Source of the DNA: Hoplostethus atlanticus
Taxonomy: Eukaryota > Chordata > Actinopteri > Trachichthyiformes > Trachichthyidae
Length of the DNA: 64,000 bases
Direction of reading: 5' to 3'
Assembly (NCBI GenBank): GCA_034670405.1
Contig: JAXDDX010000281.1
Span: 62,001 to 126,000 of the forward strand
A model generated the notes under the pieces. That model had not been told where the DNA came from, did no database searches, and saw nothing but the letters and a program-made list of their open reading frames with translations. The position numbers and the translations under genes are program-made. Below are positions 25,508 through 37,500 of the stretch, one piece after another. Positions within the stretch are counted from its first letter, which is position 1. Every line of letters begins with the position of its first letter.

Positions 25508-28500
25508 ATGGACGGATGCACTAGAATGAGTGTGAAGGAGCTGTGTGAGACTGATGACCTGGCCACCAGTCTGGTGCTGGACCCTCTGTTGGGCTTCAGC
25601 ACCCACAAAATGAACATCAGGTACTTATGTTTTTCTAAGCCACTAAAGAAATGTAAAGTAAAATGGTATTAAATCTTAGTCTTATCTTAAAATCAAATTT
25701 TAGTCTAGCACATCCGTATGTAATGTCTGTTTTAACTGTCATCCTAATGTTGCATGTTTCTGTGTGAACACGTTTGTTCATGCTGTTTTGTATTTGGTTA
25801 GTTGGAATTTGGTCTTACTCAAAGGACCTTTCATTGTTCCACAAATCTCTGGTTTGCCATTGTTGGAATGTTCACGCTTCAACTTTAATTTTCCCAATGG
25901 GCAACTGATTTTGCAAGTATTAAATACATAGGATTTAAACCTGTTGGTTGCTTTTTACCAGTCTCAGTCGCTTGTGAAACATGGTTTATTTTTTATCTGC
26001 TTTATTTACTGCAATCGGCAGTGCAAATGGAGGGCACAGCATGGCTTTTTAAACTTTGACTCTTGACTTGATGCCAAAATGTTATATGGTTATATGGGAA
26101 AATGCACAAGATGCTGATGAATGCCCTAGAAGGGAGTTTTTTTCCCCCAACTGATCAGTGACTTATGGAACAGAGATCTGTTTTGAGTAAGCAGCATACC
26201 AATATTCAATGGAACACATGTCTCCTGTAACAGACAGACACACGAGACAGATACTATGGGTATGGTTATGCTTTTTATTTCAATATCTTATGCTCATGCT
26301 AGGATGCATCAATTGACAAGTCTGCATGCACAAAAAAAATCATACTTTGCTCACATTGCTATGGAATTTTCATAACCAGATTTGGAGGCTTCCATTGTCA
26401 TAAGAAGTTTTTATATTGTGGGTGCAATCCAACCACAGTGTGCAGAGAAGAGAGGAATGAACAGGGAACGAAGAAGTGTGTAAAAGTAGTACTGACATGC
26501 ATTTAAAGAAATACAGTAACAGTGGCTGCGTTGTCAAGCCAAAGGTTGAAACAGTGACACGTGACAAATTGCATTGAAATGACTGGCATACCTGTAGCCT
26601 ATGACACAGAGACACTCTGTTTAGGTTATTAGACACGCCGTACTGATGACTGTTTTCCTTTCCTTACCCGGTATGTCCTCCTTTCTCTTCTCCCAAGTCC
26701 CCCACCAGAGGTCCGGCGTTGGGGTAACCTCAAAGAGACTCTGTTGCGCTTCCAGCGTACGCATGACTTCAAGGCTACCTTTGAAGCGCTGACCGTGGGG
26801 GAACTGGCCGGTGACTACTTCAATGGTCTGGGAAGCCATCGGCAGGAGCTGCTGAGACAACACGTGGGCTTACTTTTCCCTCTTTGTGCGACTAGTTGTG
26901 GTATTCTTAGAAATCAGCATGAATTCTAAATAATGTTGCTCAACACAGTGCATAAAATCACACGTGAAAACACTAGCAATATAAAACAATATATTACTAG
27001 GCTGATTCTGTAGGGCACTTTAGCTTTGACGTCTCCTTATTGCTATGTCCAGGTCAGTGTTACTGGGCAATAGCTTCAAAATTCTTCAAATTGTGTCGAC
27101 GGAGTGTGAGAACACTTAATGCTAACCATCTACTATGTCCGTAGGTGTATCGGTACCTCGGTGCCTTCCTGTTGGATAGCGGTGTCAAGATCGAGTCCTG
27201 CGACAGATACTCCTCAGAGACCAACGGAGCGAAGATAACCTCAACAAGGCACTGGTAATCACTCAGACTTGTCACATTGAGTTTATTGAGGCGGTGCACA
27301 TTGCAGATGACAGTGCTGAGTCCCGGCCTGGGTGCGTCTGACAACAGCCATGTGCAACTTGTATTGTTGTATTGCAGGTTTGTAGGTGAGCGGGTGGAGG
27401 TTCTGCTGGGCTGCATAGCGGAGCTGAGCCCCGCCGACAGCGCTGCTCTGAGGACGGGAGTCAACGACTTCAGCGTGATGTACTCCACGCGCAAACGCTG
27501 CGCTCAGCTCTGGCTTGGCCCTGCTGCTTTCATTAACCATGGTGAGTCTAATCAGCACCCATGGCTCTGTTTATCACCTTTTACACCAGCGGTGCCCAAC
27601 CCAGTCCTCGAGTGCTCCCACTCTACTCGGGCACACCTGAACCAATCGGAGGCTTCACGTTTTCATGATACCTTAACTGGTTCAGGTGTGCCTGAGTAGA
27701 GCTGGAGCTAAAACCTGCAGTACAAGGTGTATTTTAGGACTGGGTTGGGCACCACTGCTTTACACAGAAAAAGCACACCCTTGTGGGTAAATGACGCTGG
27801 GTAAATCACACTAACTCATGCTACTCATTTTAATCCTTCATCTTATGGCTGGGCGATAAACCGTAAATTTAATGAAACCGACATCTTCTTACCGATAGAA
27901 TTTGACCGGACACGATAATTCCAATGAATATCCTACACAACGTTTATGCACGTGCATTATGAGCTGCTTCCAGTTAGGGTTGCCAGTTCAGTTTGAATTC
28001 ATTCCGTGAGATTTACACCCATCCCAATATTAAACGGCTACCTTTTGTCTTTGGAACATGGAATATACCTCATTCTGCTTTTCTCAATAAGCCACAGGTT
28101 GCGGCCAAGCGCGCTATGTGTGTCCTTTTCCTTTTTTTTTTTTTTATTGAAATAGACAGACGAGGCAACTTATGTTTACGATTGCCAAACAGAAAACGTT
28201 TAAGAAAAGTCGATTGAACAGAGGTTTATGTTCCTGCACATTTATGTTCCAATGTTTATCATGCCTCATTTTCTTGCATAGCTTTTCATTGTACCATTTC
28301 ATTGTATGTTATGGAGATTTCTTTGACAGACGTATGGAAAGTAACATCTCAATTTTCTTTTTCATCATCTATCGTTATCGTGACAAATGGGTCGAATTAT
28401 CGTGATAAATCGCCCAGCCCTACTTCATGTCACTCAGTATTGGCCTGTTATAAAACAATTACAGGAACAAGTGCATCTATTGCATCTATTAAGAGTTTAT

Positions 28501-31500
28501 TGAGAATAGGTTAACAGCAACAGAACAACATTTAGCCTGTATATCCAAGGCTCCTCTTCTAAACAATGGGTACTTTGCTTATGCATTAGTTTATTTTTAG
28601 GTTCCTCCATTGGTCCAGTAGGTGCTCTCCACACTTAACATGAAATGCATCATCTTGTCCTATGACCCCCCGTAGGCTCATATCTTTGATCCCCCAACAA
28701 AGCTAGTTTCCATCTTTGCTGAAGTGTCCGTCGTGGGTGTGACGCTGAATGCGTACCTGCTCCAGGGGCGTCATTCCTATTCCTATAAAAATAAGCATGT
28801 TTACTTGTGCTCAAAAATACTTAAAAATACATTAAGCTTTCTAGTTTGGATCTGGTTTATAATCGTAGCATTAAGGACTCTTTTCCAGCAAATTGAGAAG
28901 TGGAAACATTTGTAAATTTATGTAAAAGTATAAGATTTGAATAAAAGAATATTCACCCCATGTACTCACTCGGTGGCTCAAGGGCAACAAAAATCCAAAC
29001 ATATTGTTCATTCTTCGTCCTTATGTAACAGTCAGACACGTGGCATGTATTTTCTTATCAAAATTGTTCTAATTTTACCTTTTTTGCGAGGAGTCCCTTA
29101 AAACACATCTTAATGGGATGTTGGAGGGCGGGGCAACTCTGCTTCATAAGATTGTTATTGATGACATTTGATTCTAATTCCTGGGGCTTCAAAGAAAAAT
29201 AAACTATCACCCCCTCTATCGCGGTATATAAAATAAAGTACAGTGCACTGTCTCTAATGCGTTTACTGTGGAAGTCTATGAAGAAATCTGATAGAAAAGA
29301 CCCTGCCAAAAAGTGCACACTCTATACTTTCATTGTACTTTAATAATTTCCATTTCTCTTGGATTAGAAAAGGTTTTAGACCAAAAACAGCCAAATAAAT
29401 GTATTTAATAAAGAAGATGTGCTAGAAGCTAAAGGGCGAGGTTTCATATGCATTAGGTCAATCATGTAAATTGTTACAACAGAGAAGCTTAAGAAACTTT
29501 CTTGTCACAGACCCGTTCTTGTACAGAGGTCTCCAGCTTAGCTTTGAGCCTTTGCAAAATGGATCAAGTGCAAGCCAGATGATTGTGATGCTCTGCCCTT
29601 ATTCATTTCTATGATTTAAATTAATACCTTTACCATTATTGTGTCTCCCTTTCTCTCATGCTTTGTCTTTTTGTTTCCTGTTCGGGGTTGAAGACTGCAG
29701 ACCAAACTGCAAGGTAATCAGCAGTATTCATTGCTTATTATTAGAGATATCAGTACAGAATTAAACTATTGATCATTTCCATCTCCTTGCTGCTCTGTGT
29801 TGTAGTTGTTATGTCCCATGGGCCAACAAACCTTTTGTCTTTGTCTTTTGCTCTGTTTTTTCCTCTTTCTCCCACCCAGTTTGTCCCTGGTGAGAAGAAT
29901 GGCGCTTGTGTTGAAGTGATCCGACCCATCTCACCTGGGGAGGAGATCACGTGTTACTATGGTGCCAGCTTTTTTGGAGAAGGCAATGAAATGTGTGAAT
30001 GCTGCACCTGTGAGAGGTGTGTAGAGCGGCAGATCATAATCCTCTTTTTATCTCGTAGGTTTTTGTTAAACTGGCTGTTGCTTACCAGACACGGTCAAAG
30101 TATTATCTGGTTCGCTTTTAGTGTGTTTTAAATGTGATTTTTAATTTTTTTTTAAATTTTAACCATTCTTTAGGAGAGGCGAGGGCCAATTCAGACACAG
30201 AGGGAAGCAGCCTGAATGTGAAGAAACAAAGGAGTCTGTGGGCCAGAAGTACCGTCTGAGAGAGAGATATCTTCGTCAAAACAGAGAGAAGGGCCACTGC
30301 CCGACAAGGCCAGCCTTTCCAGGAATACACTCAGGTATCTTTAAAGGTAACCGGTGTAGGATTTTCTCTAAAAATCTCTTTGTCAGCCAAGTTATTTAAA
30401 ATACTAATTATAATTACTAGAAATTACAACATGCTGTTTAAAAAAATATATATCTCAGAAATGGGAACAGAACAGAAATCTTATAACATGCTGTGAACAA
30501 TGTCAAAGTCAACACTAAAGTTATGTAGATCTTTAATAGGATATTAACAGCATCTGCCGGTAAAACAGGATAATTTGTAATTAATTACAGTCCATGTTTA
30601 GAACTAAAACCAGATTGGCTTATGTAATGAATTAGTTGTTAATGATTTTGTCCAATACTAATTTGAGTTTAGGAGGATGGAATCATCATCATATACTATC
30701 ATATACTATCCCAAAAAGTGTTTCATATACTATCCCAAAAAGTGTTTCTGCTGAAATGTACTCACATAATTGGTAAATAACATTCAAAACACAGGTGGTG
30801 TAATCTGCTTTTTTTTTTTTTTTTGCTCTAATTCTCTTTTTTGATTTCTTTCATTGGAAAGAGAAATCAAGAGAAAATCATTCTTGCATTCTTTTAGGCG
30901 AGTCTTCAGTATTAGAACTAAAGTTATAGTTGCACTCAGTTACAAAACGTGGAAATAAAATTAAATTCAAGTATACTACTCTTTTATTTTCATACAGCGA
31001 GCCTGCACTCTTTTTGTAGCATATTCAACCATAGGAAACTGAGAGGAGGTACTTTATCTAGTGTAACCAAACAACCACAATTCTCCACTAAATTTTCTAG
31101 TAGACTGTCTGTAATAAAATCTGAACACAATTGGTTAGAAACATTTTCAGATGTACTTGCAGTGGTGGAATTTATCTTGCAGGATTGTATGTATGTATGT
31201 ATGTCAGAAAATCAACATTAGCAGAGACAAATGCATCTTTTGTTTGGTACTAAGACAAAAGTCAATATCTGTAATAGGGTTGTAAAGTTGTAAGTTACCC
31301 CTCTTTTGGTAAATTTAGTCAGCTTTGGGAAAATTGTGGTAAATGTATGGAAACGTAGGGAATTATACTGTTAATATAATGTTGTAAAATTCTACATTTA
31401 TTTTCTATTAATCACTGTACCCGTATTTCACTATTGGATAAAACATACCTTAAAGACAGGTAGATTGCTTTTCACCACAAGGTCATACTCTGCAGCCTAG

Positions 31501-34500
31501 AGCAAACAGTCAGCACCTGAAAAATGTGCACCATATCAGACCTGTCAGTACACACACGCACCTTCCTGTACGTTGTTTTGGCTGACTGTCATATCAGTTC
31601 ATTGTTTGAAGACATATCTGAAGGCAGAGATGAGAAAAAGGAACAATATTATAGGTCCCACCAGCTTTCTTGGTACGATCTGCCTATTTACAGTTGGTAG
31701 CACCGAGATCAAAAAAAGCAGTGGGACCCAGAACAATGCAGAAAAGTAAAGCAATCTGGGATATGGACTGAAGGAGATTGATGGACAAGGAAAGGAAGAG
31801 AGTAAAAAAGTAATGAAGCCCATGCATTTCCCCGTCTTTCAGGTGAAGGGTGCACATTTCGGTCCAAAATGTACAAAGGTGTTAGATTTATATAATGGTT
31901 ACCTGGTCACCTAACAATTTGAAAATGCAGGTGCATGTAACACTGTCAGTCATTTGTAGGCACCAAGTGTCGGTAGAATGTAGAGGTAGAGGAAATTTGA
32001 AACGATAAATTATTTGCAATAAATAATTAATAAAATAACCAAACACTAACTAGATATTTAAACTTGCCCAATAATGTCTGTAGCTATCATCGTCTGTTGA
32101 GGGGGAAATCTCTTCTTGCAACCCTAGCAGGGAATGGCTGTGAAATTGCTGTTTATTCCACCCCTGGGATGCAGCTAAGTGAGATGCAGTGGCACATGGG
32201 AAAATGTGGTGAAGTGGAGTCGAGCAGCGGGGGCCGGGCCCTCTGAATAGGGAGTGACTGGCCGACTCGGGATAGGAACTGATGTGAGGGATGGACATAA
32301 TATTTCTGGGAATTTGGTGGAGGAATCTGACAGCTCTGGATATAGGCTGGAGGAGGGACTGAGCATCTCTGGGGTGGAGGAATGTGGGAAGGAGGGTAGA
32401 TCTGGAAGAGCAGACATATTGAGCTTTAGGTTTCTCAGTTCCTTTGGCAAGGAGATCTGGCATCATCTTCCTTCAGATGCACATCATCCTTCATTTGATG
32501 AATAACAAAATTCTTGTGGAGAGTCACAGATGCATGGAATGAGTGCGCAGTTTGGAATATATCTGTGCTGTTACCCATGATGATATGAAAACGAACATCC
32601 AGATGTGGAAGAAAACTAGATTGATTCTTGCTTCAGGATATTTTTGCTGCCTGGAGTCCTTTTTGAGACGTTGCATCAGTAGTCCCTGTGTGTACGATAG
32701 GCTAAATGTATTAGTTAATTTTGTGTGCAGGACTGCATTACATTGACAAAAAAAAAATGTTTTGCTGAATATTATGATTTGCGACAGATGTAGACTCAGC
32801 TTTGTATATGATGTTGCTTTTTAGCACTTTAAAAACTGTTTCCTGGTGCAAATTACATGTAAGTGCTTGGTTTGTATATAATGAAAGATTTGATCCTACT
32901 TTCAACATGAGATAATACGGTTTCAATGGCCATCTGAAACGACTTCAGACAGCCTCTTGCAATTTGGAGATTGCAGCAGTCAATATTTCAAGTGTTCTTC
33001 GACCCTCATTGTCGGACACCATATTTTCTATATTCTCACACTAGGCAAACAGTCCCTAGCTTTTAAATGCTTGCCATTGAAACTGTCGTAACAACCATTT
33101 GCGCCAAGATCTGTGAGCTACTTTTTTTTTTTATCAGCTTTCATTGTTTAATTTCCGTGCTACTTCTGATGTGTGGCTTATCAGGCTACCAGAAGGAACA
33201 AGGAATCGAGCCGTAGAACTGATTTAGATCAAATGTAAGCACAACGTAGATCATTAGGACTACAGCTGTTATGGCTGCAGTTGCTTGTTTTTTACCAGCA
33301 CAAATTTCATAGTGATGTATCAATAAGAAAATCATGGATGTTAAGCTATTGAACTCTCTAATGTTGCATCTCACTTTTTTAATGTGTAATCACATGTTTG
33401 ACTCCTCTTTGGACAGCACAAAAGTAACTCCCAGTAGGAGAGACAGCAGTGACAGGCAGTGTTTCGTTGAGTTGGGTTGTAGCCAGTAGCGTTGCACATT
33501 AATATGTACTTCACATTGCTGCTTTGCCAATCACAAGTAAAGATGACACAACACTGATATCAATTGGAATTGAGAAGACAGTAAAATAGATTTTTAAAAT
33601 AGACTTTTGTTTTTGTCTGAATTAAAGTATTGAATGTCTTGTGATGTGGTCATTACTTACCAAGTATGGCATTTCAATACTCAGCACTATACATGTAGGA
33701 TCCCTTAAGTCAGCCTATAGAACAAGATATGATTCATCATATTTAACTAATCTTTCTCTTCAACATCGCACATTCAACATTTGAGCTACAAATAGAAAAT
33801 GTGGTTGCATTAGTTCGATTGCCCATTATAGTTTTGTAATGTTTTCATTGTTTAAAAATCTTGGATTTACATTTACATTAGCATTAAAAAATGCTTCTGT
33901 ATAGAGCTGACCAAGTTGAACTGTGTTTCTTTTGTTCTTGTCTCCCATTCATAGCCATCCCCTCAAGGAATTCCTTTACCCAGCAGATGAAGAGAAATGC
34001 CTTGATGAGCAGAAAATTGACTCAGACAAAGAAGTGGAAACAAGAGAAGCACAGAAGATCAGGAAAGAACCCATTCAAATCCTCCGCAGTCAAACAATGC
34101 CGGACAGTTCCACTTTTATCACAAGTTACACTAAGGGACCTTAGAATCAGAGTACGGCGCCACACAGTGGATTTCCTACTTAATTGTAAGGACCCAAGAA
34201 GCAAAGAGAGGGCCTTGCTCCAGCTGTTGGAACAAGTGAAGCCAAGAGATAAAGAGTTGAATGAACTGCACTTGACAAGTGAAAAAGCTGCTGAAGAAAA
34301 CGATAACCGCAGTAGTAAAGCTATTGGTGAGGTAAACTTGAAGCCTTTCACTCTAAATTCCTCTGTGTCTTTTCATGAAAAAAGCAGACCAGTGGTTAGT
34401 GGCACAAGCCTTAGTGGGAAGTCCCTCAAAGTGGTGGACGTACCAGCAGTCCACCCAAGGACCTCTTCAAGAACAAGGAGCATGGTTAACACCATGCTAA

Positions 34501-37500
34501 CACATCGAACAGGGTCCAGCAAAACAACTAACACTGTTTGTCTCCCTGTTGAACTAGACAAAAGCAACAATTCAAATTCCCCCAAACAGGAGAACATGGA
34601 GAAAACAATCACAGATCGTCACAGCAACAAGTGCATAACAGTCGGCGATGGCACCGGGTGCAGCAGCAATACGTCCTGCATCACCGGTGCAGCTCAAACT
34701 CCAGGGACTGAGCAAAACGAGCACAAGACTATCAGAGCTCCATCACCCCTGTTGATGAACAGGACACTTTCTACAAGTGTTGAAGTTCATCAAAGTGTCT
34801 CAGATGGATCCAGGAAAGCGGGGGACAATCCACAAATATCACTGAAGCAATACCTTACGGTGAACTTAATAAGGTTATCAGTGCCACAAAGTGTAAAGGC
34901 AGAAAAGACCTGTGAAGACAAGAAAGGAAAGGTGATGGTAAGAGGAAAGTGCAGACAGAGCCAACGGACTAGGCCAATGACTCTGACAGCACAGGCAGAG
35001 ACCAGAATGTCCAGATCTCAGCAGAAGCAGGGAGGAAGCTCAGAGGTCTCCACAGCTGAAGGTAATAGAGGGGTGAGGGAAATGTATTTCAAAGCCATTG
35101 ATAAAGATAATGTAAGGAAGAGACGCGCATGCAAGGCTGTGGATGACTTGTCATACAGTGAGAAAAGGGGAGATGACAAGGTCATTGAAATACAAACAGT
35201 CTCAGGGGAAGAAAAGGGTTGTATACAGAAGGACATTATTAAAGACAAAGTAGAAGAGCAAATAGAAATTAGTAAAGCTGCAACAACTCCAGTTGTGGAA
35301 TGTAAGAGTAAGGGGTCCCTTGAAGAAGGGAGAGAGTCAGAGAGTGAAATTGTGGGCATTGACACACGAAGAGGACGAATTAACATGGAATGTGTTAATA
35401 AGATTAAGGCTGCAGGGAAGGGAGGGGGAGACGGTAAACTATTAGAGAGAATAAATAGCAAAACGGTTCAGAATGTGAGTACAAATACAAGTAGGGAGAA
35501 GGAGGGTATTGTCATAAAACAGGCAAGGGTTCTCCTCTCTGATATTCTAAGGAAAGATAAAATGGATAGAGATAAGAAATTAGAAGCGGTTATTGTAGGA
35601 AGAGAGATTTCTACCTCAGCTCATGAAGAAATGGAACATGGAGATGAGCCGTCTGAAATACATGGAGACAGATGTCCTTATGCAGTGCAGAAGAGGAACA
35701 TGGGAAAACGAAGGGGGAGGAGGGCTAGAAGAGCAAAAAATAATGCTGTAGATAAACAAAGTGTTAAGGGACACTTGCGCAAAGAAGTTATAGCTAGAAT
35801 ACAGACAGAGTTAAAACAGGATAGTTTGCAGATTCAATCAACCCAAAGGCATGATGAGTTGCTCGCCACCTGCCCCAACCCACTACCTCCTTATCAAGAG
35901 TCACTAACTTCAGCAAAAGCCATGGCTACTCTGTATCCAGACATCAATCCGCAGACACACATACAGTCCAATATTCCTCTGAAGAAACGTATGTTTCGCA
36001 ATTCTGTGGAAATAGACTCTGAACAGGGTTTAAATTCTCCTGTTTCTGACCAAGCTTCTAAAGAAGCCACTGAATTAAACTCTTCCACAGAGCAGAGGCA
36101 GGTCCTTTCTCTGTGTTCAGGTGAGCGTAGCAAAGTGACAAAAGATGGTAAATCCAGATTTAAGAAATCAGAGGCCCAGAAGTTAACCTCCAAAAGGACT
36201 ACTAAACAAAACTCTGTTACCCGTGTACTTCGTTCCACAACTAATGGAGTTCAGCAAAGCCATCTACTAAGGAAAGTTCGAAAGTGTAAATTAGAGAGGA
36301 AAGATGACCAGATTGACAATGCTGAGACACTACAGAATGATAACCTTGCAGATGAGGATCCTGCTAAAATTCAACAACACTATGGAAAAGATCCATGTAA
36401 ACATCAATCGGGAATGGAAGATGGGGTGGAAATTTCATCCCTACAACAAACCTGTTTGGAGGAAGACACAAAGCAGTCCCTAAACTTCAAGATTCGTTTC
36501 AAGAGAATGAGAGGGAAAGTATGGGAACTGGAAAGGCCGCGATATGAGGATTTGTCATTGAATACAGAAAATAAATCTGATTCACTGATATGTGACCCTT
36601 TTAAGGCCATCATGGATTCAGTATCGATGTTGAACATGGAGATGGAGGCAGCTCAGGCACATGTGCAAGCTAGTATGAAGTCAAAGGGCAGATTGCATCG
36701 TTTGAAAAAGAGAGGTCAGAGGTTCAGGGAACACCAAGGGACCGATTCCTCTGCAGGCTTAAATTCAGGCGAGGACCAAGAGCGTGAAAATGTAGAACAT
36801 GTCTGTGTACCTAGTGGTTCTCACGAGGACAAGGGGGAAATCAAGGAGAAGCTAGATCGGGAGGTTTTGGGTGGGGTGAAGCATCTACCAGAACAGAAAG
36901 AGGGTCAGAAAAATGACAGTGAGACTTTGACTGTCGTAGGGCAAACAACTAAAATTGAAGATCCTATTGTAAAGAATAGCTGCTACTTTGAAAGTGGGGT
37001 ACAGTGCAAAGAGGACCTTGAATTAAAATTTGATAGTCTAGTCTTACCAATAATCAAACTACGGAGAAAAACGGAGGATATTTGGGAGGTGGACGGCGTG
37101 AATGAGACGGCAATAGAAACGGAGCCCAAGTTAGAAACTGATGTTAAGAAAGAGATGAAAGGTCTTATTTTAGGGAAAGAAAAGAAAGTACTGGTAGATT
37201 TTGGCAAGCTCAAAAAAGAGTGCCCTTCGCAGAAACTCAACAGCAACTCGGGCCCTCTGAAAACAGAACCTCCACCTTTTTCCTTGTCTCTCTCACCATT
37301 GTCTCTGTCCTCCCCTCTTAATAACACTAAAACTCAAGTTGTAGCCTCTGCTCCGGACAGAATCATGGAAAGGCCAGTACCAGAGATAAGTAGTGGAGGA
37401 AGGAAACAGAGACACAAAGTGGAGAGAACACGCAAGAGTGGGACCGTAGAAACACCCACCACTTGTCTTAGTCATACCCTCCAACAAATTGACAACAGTC

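Larger units (their letters stand above)
27542..29693 (+). other. kmt5c: kmt5c intron before the 20-nt microexon
   Basis: 2.15 kb. Contains two hAT-type MITEs (27587-27757 and 27844-28422) close together; the rest is AT-rich and unrecognised. Confidence 0.7.

Noticed and set aside
33891..33954. ATG at 33891 as start of a separate 1,867-aa gene
   Set aside because: 33891-33954 is intron ending in a good acceptor (cattcatag); from 33955 the frame continues in phase from the SET exons of kmt5c.
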